Shown piece after piece: positions 41,979-50,748 of a DNA stretch of 64,000 nt (positions are counted from its first letter, which is position 1; every line of letters begins with the position of its first letter). The stretch is from Burkholderia sp. Bp9142. Its GTDB lineage: Bacteria > Pseudomonadota > Gammaproteobacteria > Burkholderiales > Burkholderiaceae. The position numbers and the translations under genes are program-made. The stretch spans positions 248,001 through 312,000 of the forward strand of contig NZ_QTPP01000002.1 of assembly GCF_003853415.1 (NCBI RefSeq), in the 5' to 3' direction. The notes beneath the pieces are model-generated. The model was not told the DNA's origin. It saw nothing but the letters and a program-made list of their open reading frames with translations, and did no database searches.

Positions 41979-43031
41979 ATGAGCGATTCGCGCTTCCACC
42001 GGCTGACCGTGGCCGACGTCATCGCCGAAAGCGACGACGCGTGCTCGTTCGTGTTCGACGTGCCCGCCGCGTTGCGCGATGCGTTCGCATACCGGCCCGG
42101 CCAGTTCCTGACGCTGAACGTGCCGTGCGCGGATGCGAGCGTCGCGCGCTGCTACTCGCTGTCGAGCGCACCGGGCATCGACGCGGCGCCGAAGATCACC
42201 GTCAAGCGCGTGCGCGACGGCCGCGCGTCGAACTGGCTGTGCGACCGCATCCGCGCGGGCGATGCGCTCGACGTGCTGCCGCCGGCCGGCGTCTTCACGC
42301 CGCGCACGCTTGATGGCGACCTGCTGCTGTTCGCGGGCGGCAGCGGCATCACGCCGGTGCTGTCGATCCTGAAATCGGCGCTCGTGCATGGACGCGGGAT
42401 GCTGACGCTGATCTATGCGAACCGCGACGAGCGCTCGGTGATTTTCGGCGACGAGCTGCAGCAGCTCGCGCACCGCCATCCGGGCCGCCTGCGCGTGATC
42501 CATTGGCTCGACAGCGTGCAGGGCGTGCCGCAGCAGCGGCATCTCGAGGAACTCGCGCGGCCGTTCAGCCGGCAGGAGACGTTCATCTGCGGGCCGGCAC
42601 TGTTCATGGAGAATGCGCTCGCCGCGATGCTCGGCCTCGGGCTGCCGCGTGCGCGCGTGCATGTCGAGCGCTTCGCGTCGCTGCCCGATGCGCCGGCGCC
42701 GGCCGATCCGGCGGCATCGGCCGCGACGGCCCGAACGATCGCCGCGTCCGGAGACGGCGCGGCGATCGAGACGGTGCTGGATGGCGAGGCGTTCGCGTTC
42801 GACGGCGCGCCCGGCGAAACGCTGCTGGACGCGATGCTGCGTGCCGGCCTGCCCGCGCCGAATTCCTGCCGAATGGGACAGTGCGGCGCGTGCATGTGCC
42901 GCGTCGAACGCGGCGCGGTGGCGCTCGACGGCAACCACGTGCTCGACGACGACGAGATCGCGGCCGGCTGGACGCTCGCGTGCTGCGCGCGGCCCGCGAG
43001 CGACGCGCTGCGCGTGGTGTTCCCCGATTGA
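41979..43031 (+). CDS. kshB: Ferredoxin-NAD(P)H reductase, KshB-like
   Basis: A 350-residue electron-transfer protein: an FAD domain (RCYSLSSAPG near 50-59), an NAD-binding domain (LLLFAGGSGITPVLSIL near 112-128) and a C-terminal plant-type [2Fe-2S] ferredoxin with C297, C302, C305 and C335. The order FAD-NAD-Fe-S is that of KshB, the reductase of 3-ketosteroid 9-alpha-hydroxylase, and also of PaaE-type reductases. Its oxygenase partner KshA, a Rieske protein, is not in this window. It lies 15 bases after hsaB within the block, so the KshB role is likely but not proven. Confidence 0.8.
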   Translation: MSDSRFHRLTVADVIAESDDACSFVFDVPAALRDAFAYRPGQFLTLNVPCADASVARCYSLSSAPGIDAAPKITVKRVRDGRASNWLCDRIRAGDALDVLPPAGVFTPRTLDGDLLLFAGGSGITPVLSILKSALVHGRGMLTLIYANRDERSVIFGDELQQLAHRHPGRLRVIHWLDSVQGVPQQRHLEELARPFSRQETFICGPALFMENALAAMLGLGLPRARVHVERFASLPDAPAPADPAASAATARTIAASGDGAAIETVLDGEAFAFDGAPGETLLDAMLRAGLPAPNSCRMGQCGACMCRVERGAVALDGNHVLDDDEIAAGWTLACCARPASDALRVVFPD

Positions 43032-43067
43032 GCCGCGGCGCCTGCGGCGTGCGGCAACCCTGTTGCG

Positions 43068-44660
43068 ATGCATACGACGATGGACAACGAAATCCTCACC
43101 ACGCCCGCGCTGATCGCGCGGGCTGCCGCGCGCCACGGCGCGCATCCGGCGATCGAGTCGGAGCACGGCCGGCTGACCTATGCGGAACTCGACGCGGCGC
43201 GTCTCGAAGCCGCGCGCGCGCTGCTCGCGAGCGGCATCGACGCCGGCGACCGGATCGCCGTCTGGGCACCGAACCTGCCGCAATGGATCGTCGCGGCGCT
43301 CGCGATCCACACCGTCGGCGCGATCCTCGTGCCGGTCAACACGCGGATGAAAGGGATGGAGGTGGGCGGCATCCTGCATGACGCCGGCGCGCGGCAGCTG
43401 TTCTGCTGCGGCACCTTCCTCGGCGAATCCTATCCGGCGATGCTCGCGCCGCACCGGCCCGCGATGCTCGAGCGCGTCGTCGTGTTCGACGGCGAACCGC
43501 CGTCCGGTGCCCGCGACGAGACCTGGAACGCGTTCCTCGCGTGCGGCGCGGCGGTGCCGCTCGCCGCCGTGCGCGAGCGGGAGGCGCAAGTGACGCCCGA
43601 CACCGTGATGGACCTGATGTTCACGTCCGGCACGACCGGCCGCCCGAAAGGCGTGATGACCGCGCACGGGCAGAACCTGCGGGCCGCGCAGGCGTGGGCG
43701 GCAATCGCCGGCGTGCGCCAGGACGACCGCTACCTGATCGTCAATCCGTTCTTCCATACGTTCGGCTACAAGGCAGGCTGGCTCGCCGCGCTGTCGAGCG
43801 GCGCGACCGTGCTGCCGCATCTCGTGTTCCAGCCGGCCGACGTATTGCGGCGCGTCGCCGACGAGCGCGTGTCGGTGCTGCCCGGCCCGCCGACGCTGTA
43901 CTACGCGCTGCTCGACGCGCCCGAGCGCGCGACGCGCGACCTGTCGTCGCTGCGGATCGCGGTGACCGGTGCGGCCGCGATCGCGCCGAGCCTGATCGAG
44001 CGGATGCGCGCCGAGCTCGGCTTCGAGACCGTGCTGACCGGCTACGGGCTCACGGAATCGTGCGGCTTCGCGACGCTGTGCCGGCACGGTGACGCCGCCG
44101 AGACGATCGCCCGTACGTCGGGCCGGCCGATGCCGGACGTCGAGCTGCGGATCGCGGGGCCGGACGGCGCGGCGCTCGGGCCGGACGAGACCGGCGAGAT
44201 CTGGGTGCGCGGCTACAACGTGATGCGCGGCTACTTCAACCAGCCGGACGCGACGCGCGAAACCGTCGATGCGCAGGGGTGGCTGCATACGGGCGACCTC
44301 GGCTGCGTCGACGCGAACGGCAACCTGAAGATCACCGACCGGATCAAGGACATGTTCATCGTCGGCGGCTTCAACTGCTATCCGGCCGAGATCGAGCGGC
44401 TGCTGGCCGCGCATCCGGCGATCGCGCAGGTCGCGCTGGTCGGCGTGCCCGATACGCGGCTTGGCGAGGTCGGCCATGCGTACGTCGTGTTGCGTCCCGG
44501 CGCGCACACGGACGCCGACGCACTGAACGACTGGGCGCGCCGCAACATGGCGAACTACAAGGTGCCGCGGCATTTCACGTTCGTCGAGCAACTGCCGACG
44601 AGCGCGGCCGGCAAGGTGCTGAAGTACCGGCTGCGCGCGGGCACCGAAGCGGCGGCCTGA
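43068..44660 (+). CDS. fadD3: Acyl-CoA ligase FadD3-like (HIP-CoA synthetase)
   Basis: A 530-residue adenylate-forming ligase that joins CoA to a carboxylic acid with ATP. The AMP-binding loop FTSGTTGRPKG lies at about 185-195; further signatures are NPFFHTFGYKAGWLAAL, YGLTESCGFAT, the hinge GDLGCVDANGNLKITDRIKD and the catalytic lysine in SAAGKVLKYRLR. The central and C-terminal parts look closest to FadD3, which activates the C/D-ring propionate HIP left when rings A and B have been removed. It is 36 bases after the KshB-like gene. ATG 43068 gives the longest form; ATG 43080 is an alternative. Confidence 0.82.
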   Translation: MHTTMDNEILTTPALIARAAARHGAHPAIESEHGRLTYAELDAARLEAARALLASGIDAGDRIAVWAPNLPQWIVAALAIHTVGAILVPVNTRMKGMEVGGILHDAGARQLFCCGTFLGESYPAMLAPHRPAMLERVVVFDGEPPSGARDETWNAFLACGAAVPLAAVREREAQVTPDTVMDLMFTSGTTGRPKGVMTAHGQNLRAAQAWAAIAGVRQDDRYLIVNPFFHTFGYKAGWLAALSSGATVLPHLVFQPADVLRRVADERVSVLPGPPTLYYALLDAPERATRDLSSLRIAVTGAAAIAPSLIERMRAELGFETVLTGYGLTESCGFATLCRHGDAAETIARTSGRPMPDVELRIAGPDGAALGPDETGEIWVRGYNVMRGYFNQPDATRETVDAQGWLHTGDLGCVDANGNLKITDRIKDMFIVGGFNCYPAEIERLLAAHPAIAQVALVGVPDTRLGEVGHAYVVLRPGAHTDADALNDWARRNMANYKVPRHFTFVEQLPTSAAGKVLKYRLRAGTEAAA

Positions 44661-44696
44661 GCGCGTCGCGTGACACCACATCAACGGGTTGAATGC

Positions 44697-45470
44697 ATGA
44701 ACGACAACGGATTTCCGCAGGGCGCGGTGCTCGTGTTCGGCGGCAGCGGCGGGATCGGGCAGGGCGTCGCGCTCGAATTCGCGCGCGCCGGCGTGCCGGT
44801 CGCGCTCGGTTATCGCAGCAAGGCCGACGTGGCCGAGCGCGTCGCGCGCGACCTGCGCGGCGCCGGCGTCGCGGCCACCACGCATGGCGTGGACGTGACC
44901 GATCCCGCGCAGATCGATGCGGCGCTCGCGGCTGCGATCGATGCGCATGGCCGCGTGCACACGATCGTGTGGGCGGCCGGCCCGTTGGTGAACCAGCGCC
45001 CTATAGGCGACATGACGCACGACGACTGGCGTCGCGCGATCGAGGTCGAGACGGTCGGCTTCTTCAATGCGGCGAAGGCCGCGTTGCCGCATTTCCGCGC
45101 GTCGGGCGGCGGGTCGTTCGTCACGCTCGGTTCGGCCGGGCATCTGCGCTGGCCCGATCGCGACGGGCTGTCGGTCGCACCGAAGGCGGCGAACGAGGCG
45201 CTGGTGAAGGGGCTCGCGCGCGAGGAGGGCCGTCACGAGATCCGCGCGAATTCGATCCTGGTCGGCGTGATCGAGGCCGGGATGTTTCCGGTGCTGCTCG
45301 AACAGGGGCAGTTCGATCAGGCGTGGATCGACGAGACGCAGAAGATGCTCGCGCTCAAGCGCTGGGGGAAGGCGCGGGACATCGGGCGCGCGGCGGTGTT
45401 TCTCGCGTCGGACCGCGCGAATTACATCACGGGGCAGCAGCTGAACGTGTCGGGCGGGTACGGGTTGTAG
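44697..45470 (+). CDS. Atypical short-chain dehydrogenase lacking catalytic tyrosine
   Basis: A 257-residue Rossmann protein of the SDR superfamily with the coenzyme motif GGSGGIG (residues 15-21), VWAAGPLVN in place of NNAG, and a serine at 146. The YxxxK catalytic pair is altered: the lysine is at 163 in SVAPKAANEAL but the residue four before it is serine 159, and no tyrosine lies nearby. The rest is intact, ending in ITGQQLNVSGGYGL. It may catalyse a different reaction or be a non-oxidoreductase SDR. It is the last gene of the first steroid block, 36 bases after fadD3, so it is probably part of steroid breakdown. Confidence 0.85.
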   Translation: MNDNGFPQGAVLVFGGSGGIGQGVALEFARAGVPVALGYRSKADVAERVARDLRGAGVAATTHGVDVTDPAQIDAALAAAIDAHGRVHTIVWAAGPLVNQRPIGDMTHDDWRRAIEVETVGFFNAAKAALPHFRASGGGSFVTLGSAGHLRWPDRDGLSVAPKAANEALVKGLAREEGRHEIRANSILVGVIEAGMFPVLLEQGQFDQAWIDETQKMLALKRWGKARDIGRAAVFLASDRANYITGQQLNVSGGYGL

Positions 45471-46274
45471 CGGATGGACGGAGCCCGCTCGGGCGAGCGG
45501 ACTCGACAAACGGACGCGTTAGTTGTCTCGCGCGCTGATCTTGCCGAATCGATCCGGAACCTGCGCAACGAGCGTGCCCGGCTTCGTCTGCCCGTATCGC
45601 ATGCTCGAAGCGCGTGAACAGCCATCCCGCCTGCGATCGGTTGTGCCCGCATCGTCCTCGGTATTCACCCTGACCCGCGATGCACGATCCCGCATCCTGA
45701 TCGCGCGCGACTCGCGCGAGGTCACGTCAATGAAACATTTTCCTCCCTGCGTGCACTCACACGCGCTCGCCGGCCGTCGCGATTCGCGTGTGCCCACGGC
45801 CGCGCATGCTTGCCCGACGCGCGTCGCGGCGCGCGACGCGTTGCTCTCCGGCATCGGGCACGGCGATGAAGTGCGAAAACAGATGCGTTCCTGAAACATT
45901 TCCGTCGATTCCCCCACGCGTAACGCCGGACATCCGGCCGCGAGGCCGGGCCCGCGCGGGTCTGCGCCGCATGGCACACGCCTTGCGGTGAGCCCCGTGC
46001 TGCTCGTCACAACCGCGACTGATGTTCACGACGAATCGCGGGAGCGGCACGCAACGACATCGAAACAAACGGGGATCGGATCGAGCCGCGGGATGGCGGC
46101 CCGTCGTGTCGGACGCACGCTGCGTCGTATCGGCGACGCGAACGGGCACCGCACGTTCGATCCGTCAAACAGCAAGCTTGCTTGCAAGGTGTCGTGCCGG
46201 GGGACCCGCTGCGCGTGGCGGCATGAGCTGCACGCGGCGGGTCGGTGCGCCCGGCACATGTCGGGGGAACGCCC
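45471..46274. other. 804-base gap without a convincing gene
   Basis: This stretch separates the first steroid block from the outer-membrane protein gene. Frames exist on both strands but are arginine-rich and lack family features. One short minus-strand end near 45519-45600 reads like the natural C-terminus of a protein (GTLVAQVPDRFGKISARDN, then stop), with no recognisable domain upstream; it may be a relic. Local composition is less GC-rich than the surrounding genes, in line with decayed DNA. Confidence 0.5.
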
Positions 46275-46934
46275 GTGAAAATGACAGTGAACCAATGGGC
46301 AGCGCTGGCGATGGTGTTCGCGGCCGGCGCGCACGCGCAGGAAATCTACCTGCAGGGCGGCACGCAGGGCGTCGGCATCGGCGCGGCCGTGAGCTTCAAT
46401 TCGGTGCTCGGCGCGCACGCGGATTTCAATGCAATCAATCTGACGCATGACTTCACGGTGGCCGGCAATCGCTACCAGGACGACATCAAGCTGCGGCAAG
46501 GTGGCCTGTATGCGGACATCTTCCCGTGGCGCGGCAACGGCTTTCGCGCAACGATCGGATTGCGCTTCAACGACGACGAGATTCGCGGCGTGTCGGTGCC
46601 CACCGGCGGGACCTACGTGTTCGGCGGCAAGCGCTATCCGGCGTTGCCCGGGATGTATGCGGTCGCGGAGGCGCGCTATCCGGCCGTGATGCCGTATGTC
46701 GGGATCGGCTACGGGCATCGGCCGGCATCGAAAGGGCTCGGCTTCGTCGCCGACCTGGGCGTCGCATACGGCATCCCGCGCTGCTCGTACACGCTGTCGC
46801 CGGCACTGGCCGCCGCGGCCGGACCGCAGAAGAGCCAGATCCTGGCCGCCAGCGGCCTCGACGAGTTGAACCGGAAGATGTCGCGGTATCGGTGGTATCC
46901 GGTCCTGCAGATCGGGATCTCGTACCGGTTCTGA
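46275..46934 (+). CDS. Small outer-membrane beta-barrel-like protein
   Basis: A 219-residue exported protein: short signal peptide (cleaved after AHA near 20), then alternating amphipathic strands (EIYLQGGTQGVGIGAAVSF, GGLYADIFPW, FRATIGLRF, MPYVGIGYGH, GFVADLGVAYG) and a terminal phenylalanine in ISYRF, which is the recognition signal for outer-membrane barrel insertion. About eight strands would fit the length. GTG 46275 has a GGGGGA site 6 bases before it. It could be a small porin or an adhesin-type barrel; no specific family is recognised. It is not obviously linked to the steroid genes. Confidence 0.78.
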   Translation: MKMTVNQWAALAMVFAAGAHAQEIYLQGGTQGVGIGAAVSFNSVLGAHADFNAINLTHDFTVAGNRYQDDIKLRQGGLYADIFPWRGNGFRATIGLRFNDDEIRGVSVPTGGTYVFGGKRYPALPGMYAVAEARYPAVMPYVGIGYGHRPASKGLGFVADLGVAYGIPRCSYTLSPALAAAAGPQKSQILAASGLDELNRKMSRYRWYPVLQIGISYRF

Positions 46935-46946
46935 GCCGCGCGAACG

Positions 46947-48173
46947 TCACGGCACGGCCGTGCGCCGTTCGCGTGCGGGTTCGATCGTCCGGCGTGCCGG
47001 GCGCGCGTCGTTGCGCTTCGCGATGAACGGGTGCTCGATGTAGCGGTAGGTCAGCAGCGCGCAGAGGACGGCGACCAGTGCACACGCGAGCGACAGCGCC
47101 CAGATGCCGAAGTCGTCAACGGAATCGATCGGGAAAACGAACTTGTTGAACGTGCGGGCGATCGTGTACACGATCGCCATGTGGATCATGTAGATGCTGA
47201 AGCTGGCGGTGCCGAGCAGCGCGAGCGGTCGGGTTTCGAGCACGCCGTAGAACGTGTTCCCGCACGCGACGCAGAGGAACACGGGGAGGAGCGGCAGCGC
47301 GCCCTCGATCGAATAGCGTTCGGTCGGATACGGGGCGACGGCGAGAATCAGCAGCGCGACGGTGGCCGCCGATTGCGTGCCGAGCAGCGTGCGGATCGCG
47401 GGATGCCGCGATGCCTCGAACGCCAGCGCGCCGAACGCGAACAGCAGGGCCATCCCGCCGGGCGGCCCGAACAGCGCGGCGCAGATCGTGACGATCGCGA
47501 GTGCGAGCAGCTTGCGCCATGCATGCGTCGCAACGAACCACGCGAGAAACGGAATGGCGACGTAGAACCGCCATTCGTATGCGAGCGTCCACCAGACGCC
47601 GCTCAGGTAGCTGGTTTGTTCCGCGCCGTTGACCGGGAATGCGCCGAACCAGCCGAGCGAGACGGCTTTGAGCAGGTCGGCCAGCAACCGGATCGGCGCG
47701 TGGACGACGTTGCGGGGAAACCAGTACAGCGTGCAGGCGACGATGACGATCGCGTAAAAGAGGTAGAGCGGGGCGACGCGCCGCACGCGCCCGACGAAGA
47801 AGGTCCGCACGTCGAGCGTGCCCCGGCATGCGCGTTCCCAGAACAGGAACCCGGTGACCATGAAGAACATCGCGACGGGAATCGTGCCGAGATTGCGCAG
47901 GAAGTCGGAGGTGGCGCCCCAGATGCCGGTCGACAGCAGGCCCTGGTTGCACGCGAAGTGATGGAAGACGACGGAGGTCGCCAGGATGCCGCGGAATCCG
48001 TCCAGGTTGGGATGGCGCATCGACAGCGATTTGTCGACGGCCGACCGGTAGAACGGTACGCGCCGCGCGACGAGCCATGCGATGATCGCGACGGCCGCAA
48101 GGCAGGCCGGGAAGTAGAGCTTGTCGGGGGTCGGGGAAAACAGGGTATCCAGAGAAGGGGTAATCAGGTCCAC
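46947..48173 (-). CDS. Membrane acyltransferase (acyltransferase 3 family)
   Basis: A 408-residue integral membrane O-acyltransferase. From GTG 48173 the first helix is LYFPACLAAVAIIAW, followed by the family motif LDGFRGILATSVVFHHFA, in which the two histidines are catalytic, and about nine more membrane segments, ending in YRYIEHPFIAKRN. Such enzymes acetylate or acylate lipopolysaccharide, exopolysaccharide or peptidoglycan sugars. The start is uncertain: the frame is open another 86 codons, but that stretch is unlikely to be coding, and no good ribosome site precedes 48173. It is convergent with the barrel-protein gene and divergent from the GT87-type gene. Confidence 0.85.
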   Translation of the reverse strand: MDLITPSLDTLFSPTPDKLYFPACLAAVAIIAWLVARRVPFYRSAVDKSLSMRHPNLDGFRGILATSVVFHHFACNQGLLSTGIWGATSDFLRNLGTIPVAMFFMVTGFLFWERACRGTLDVRTFFVGRVRRVAPLYLFYAIVIVACTLYWFPRNVVHAPIRLLADLLKAVSLGWFGAFPVNGAEQTSYLSGVWWTLAYEWRFYVAIPFLAWFVATHAWRKLLALAIVTICAALFGPPGGMALLFAFGALAFEASRHPAIRTLLGTQSAATVALLILAVAPYPTERYSIEGALPLLPVFLCVACGNTFYGVLETRPLALLGTASFSIYMIHMAIVYTIARTFNKFVFPIDSVDDFGIWALSLACALVAVLCALLTYRYIEHPFIAKRNDARPARRTIEPARERRTAVP

Positions 48174-48399
48174 TGAAGGGCGTCTCGTGTCTTGGATCGC
48201 CTGGATCCGGATTTCAGGCACGGATGGTCCGCGTCGATGCAAGGTCTTCTGCGCGCGTCGGGCGGCGTTCGATCGCCGGTGTTGTGTGTTGATGGTATCA
48301 AACGGTCGCGACGGCATGCCGCACGCAGATGCAACATGATGTTTCGATGCGGCGAACGTCATCTGTACTTCACTGGAACAACAAAGCGCGGGGTGGTCG

Positions 48400-49599
48400 A
48401 TGGAGACGATACGCGGGTCGAACGATCGCATGATCGACGCACGGCGCGTCGCGACGTATGCCGCCGCGGTGCTCGTGCTGCAGATCGTCTTCCTCGTCGT
48501 TTGGATCGTTCGTTATTACGGATGGCACGACCGCTCCGCGCCGATGGTCGGGTCCGACTTCGCGATATTCTGGGCGACGGCGCGGGTTGCGCTCGAGCAC
48601 GGCCCCACGGCGATCTTCTCGCCGCAATGGATCCAGCCGATCGAGGCCGCGCTTCGGCCGTTCGACGATTTCGCGCCCTGGCCCTATCCGCCGACCTTCC
48701 TGCTCGTCGTCATCCCGTTCGGCCTGATGTCGTTCCCCCACGCCCTCGTGCTGTTCGGCGTTGTGGCGATCGTCGGCTACGCGGCCGTCGTCGCGCGACT
48801 GACGCGCCCGCTCGACGGCCAGTGGCGGATGGCGGTCGCCGCGTTTCCGGGCCTGATCGGCGCCGCCCTCGCGATGCAGAATGCGTTCCTGACCGTCGCG
48901 GCGGCCGGTGCGGCGTTGCTGCTGCTGCGGTCGCGTCCGGTCATCGCCGGGGCCTGCATCGCGATCCTGACGGTGAAGCCGCAATACGGCGTGCTGTTCC
49001 CGCTGGCGCTGATCTGCGGGCGGCACTGGAGAGCGCTGGCATCGGCGGGCCTGTTCAGTGCGGCAATCGTCGCGACATCGGTGGCCGTATTCGGATCGCA
49101 GGCGTGGAGCGCGTTTCTTGCGTTCCTGCCGGTCTTCAACCGCGGCGTGGTCGAGCACGGCGAGACGCTGTGGCGCGGCATGCCGTCGATGATCGGGGTC
49201 GCGCGGGCCGCGGGCCTGTCGGTCCAGGTCGCGTACGGCATGCAAGCGAGCATCGCGGTGGCTGCTGCCGCGACCGTCGTGTACGTGTGGAGGCGCGCCG
49301 CGCGCTTCGAACTGCGTGCGGCTGCGCTGGCCGCGGCGACGTTGCTGGTGCAGCCGTACTACATGTATTACGACCTGCTGTGGCTGGTGTTGCCGCTGAC
49401 CTTCCTGCTGCTCGATTGTCGGAACGTCCGGCCGAACCGGCTCGAGACGGCCGTCGTGGCGCTCGCGTGGATTGCGCCGGCCCAGGCGTTCGTCGCGGTC
49501 ATTACCGGCACGATGTGGCCGGTTGCGGCCGCGATCCTGGTTGCGGTGCTGGCGATGGTCGTGCGACGCGCCTCGGATCCGATGCCGCCGCGGACCTGA
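48400..49599 (+). CDS. GT87/DUF2029 membrane glycosyltransferase-like protein
   Basis: A 399-residue polytopic membrane protein of the DUF2029/GT87 family, related to polyprenyl-phosphate-mannose-dependent mannosyltransferases. It has about ten hydrophobic segments, an early conserved GSDFAIFWATARVAL loop with the catalytic aspartate, PWPYPPTFLLVVIPFGL, and ILTVKPQYGVLFPLALI, which are typical. The sugar donor and acceptor are unknown. Together with the divergent acyltransferase, it suggests a small locus for decorating a surface glycan. ATG 48400 is used; ATG 48430 is an alternative start. Confidence 0.86.
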   Translation: METIRGSNDRMIDARRVATYAAAVLVLQIVFLVVWIVRYYGWHDRSAPMVGSDFAIFWATARVALEHGPTAIFSPQWIQPIEAALRPFDDFAPWPYPPTFLLVVIPFGLMSFPHALVLFGVVAIVGYAAVVARLTRPLDGQWRMAVAAFPGLIGAALAMQNAFLTVAAAGAALLLLRSRPVIAGACIAILTVKPQYGVLFPLALICGRHWRALASAGLFSAAIVATSVAVFGSQAWSAFLAFLPVFNRGVVEHGETLWRGMPSMIGVARAAGLSVQVAYGMQASIAVAAAATVVYVWRRAARFELRAAALAAATLLVQPYYMYYDLLWLVLPLTFLLLDCRNVRPNRLETAVVALAWIAPAQAFVAVITGTMWPVAAAILVAVLAMVVRRASDPMPPRT

Positions 49600-49786
49600 C
49601 AACGCGCACCGGCCGGGGCCGGCTGTCGGTGAATGGCCATTCGGCCGTCTTTTTCATCGCTTCGATCCGGCTTACCGTGCACAACAGCAGTTCGACGCGT
49701 CAGGCCAGCGGCGGACCGCGGGGGGATTCCTGTCGCCCGCGGCCGCCGGCCAACGCCGACCACCGTCTTCCGCCAGATCGCGACGA

Positions 49787-49836
49787 TGATAGCAATGCTT
49801 GCAATTCACTGCCGTAGCGCTATCATTGATAGCAAT
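49787..49836. promoter_or_regulatory. Operator of the toxin-antitoxin operon
   Basis: A perfect palindrome gctatca-t-tgatagc occupies 49819-49833, and the half-site tgatagcaat occurs again at 49787-49796, giving two direct copies and one inverted copy of the same box. All lie 17-66 bases before the antitoxin start. The half-site resembles TGATAGCA/TGCTATCA, the box bound by Neisseria FitAB, as I recall it. Antitoxins of this class bind such repeats to repress their own operon, so this is the likely autoregulatory site. Confidence 0.75.
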
Positions 49837-49852
49837 CTGGATGGAGGGACCC

Positions 49853-50089
49853 ATGGCAAATCTTCTGGTGCGTAACGTGGATGACAGTATCGTTCAGAGC
49901 CTGCGCGAGCAGGCCGCGGCCAACGGCAGGAGTGCCGAGGCCGAACATCGGGCCATTCTGGCCGATGCGCTCGGCCGGCCGAAGCGACGGACATTCGCGC
50001 AAGTGCTGATGAGCATGCCGGACGTCGGCGAAGACGCGGATTTCCAACGTGTTCAGGATTCCGGCGAGGTCAGGCGTGTTTTTGATTGA
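49853..50089 (+). CDS. FitA-like ribbon-helix-helix antitoxin
   Basis: A 78-residue antitoxin. The N-terminal ribbon-helix-helix starts MANLLVRNVDDSIVQSLREQAA, followed by NGRSAEAEHRAIL, both typical of FitA/VapB proteins; the C-terminal tail should bind and block the toxin. ATG 49853 has GGAGGG at 49842-49847. It overlaps the toxin gene by 14 bases. It is expected to repress the operon with toxin as co-repressor at the palindrome upstream. Longer frames start at 49799, inside the operator, and are rejected. Confidence 0.92.
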   Translation: MANLLVRNVDDSIVQSLREQAAANGRSAEAEHRAILADALGRPKRRTFAQVLMSMPDVGEDADFQRVQDSGEVRRVFD

Positions 50090-50492
50090 TACGAACGTCA
50101 TCAGCGAGATCAGGAAGGGCAAGCGAACCAACCGCGGCGTGCGCGCGTTCTTCAGCCAGGCCGAGGCCGACGCGAGCCCGCTTTACCTGTCGGTCGTGAC
50201 GGTGGCCGAACTGCGGCGCGGCGTCGATCTGATCCGTCATCGCGGCGATCATCCGCAGGCGTTGGCGCTCGAGACATGGATGGCGACGATCCTGTCCGGC
50301 TATGCGTCGAACATCCTGCCGGTCGATATCGAGACCAGCCAGATGTGGGGCCATTTGCGCGTGCCCGATCCCACGCACGAACTCGACAAACTGATCGCGG
50401 CCACTGCGCTGATCAACGATCTCACGGTCGTCACGCGCAATGTCGACGATTTCGCTCGCACCGGTGTCCGGCTGCTGAACCCGTTCGATTGA
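50076..50492 (+). CDS. FitB/VapC PIN-domain toxin
   Basis: A 138-residue PIN-domain endoribonuclease toxin. The metal-binding acids are present: D5 and E11 in MFLIDTNVISEIRKG, E in VTVAELRRG, and D in ELDKLIAATAL and TRNVDDF. The start is GTG 50076 with GAGG at 50066-50069; it gives the normal PIN start, while the ATG at 50049 would add nine unrelated residues. Co-translated with the antitoxin by overlap. It probably cleaves RNA when free. The pair sits directly upstream of hsaC and may stabilise this region. Confidence 0.92.
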   Translation: MFLIDTNVISEIRKGKRTNRGVRAFFSQAEADASPLYLSVVTVAELRRGVDLIRHRGDHPQALALETWMATILSGYASNILPVDIETSQMWGHLRVPDPTHELDKLIAATALINDLTVVTRNVDDFARTGVRLLNPFD

Positions 50493-50595
50493 TCCGGGGC
50501 GCCGCAGCGCGCCAACCTGCCACCGCTTCCCGCCTTCCGCGTCGCGCGTAGCCCGTTCCGCCGGGCTCCCGCGCGTGTCCGCCCCGCGCCCGACT

Positions 50596-50651
50596 CCCCG
50601 CCGGCCCCCCGCAGATTCGCCGCAGATTCCCCGTCGGCCCCCCGCCGATTC
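50596..50651 (+). repeat. Imperfect 23-bp direct repeats before hsaC
   Basis: Two 23-base C-rich copies, at 50596-50618 and 50629-50651, differ at two positions and are separated by 10 bases that repeat part of the unit (cgcagattc). They lie within the 256-base gap between the toxin gene and hsaC, which otherwise holds no gene. The C-rich run may hinder a polymerase or mark a slippage-prone site; a promoter for the second steroid block must lie here, but I cannot point to it. Confidence 0.6.
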
Positions 50652-50748
50652 CCCACCGGGCTCTCGTCCCAACAGACGATGTGACGCCATCCCCGACCGG
50701 CCAGAATCCTTTCACGAACAACGGATTCTGAACCTGGAGGAGGCCGAC

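Noticed and set aside
41307..45509. 1400-codon open frame on the minus strand across kstD to the SDR gene
   Set aside because: It is antisense to six well-supported genes, has an arginine/histidine-rich composition typical of the opposite frame of high-GC genes, and shows no domain.
45519..46010. Minus-strand frame of 163 codons in the large gap
   Set aside because: Only the last 25 codons look protein-like; the rest is Arg/Ala-rich with no family or ribosome site. Kept only as a remark in the gap entry.
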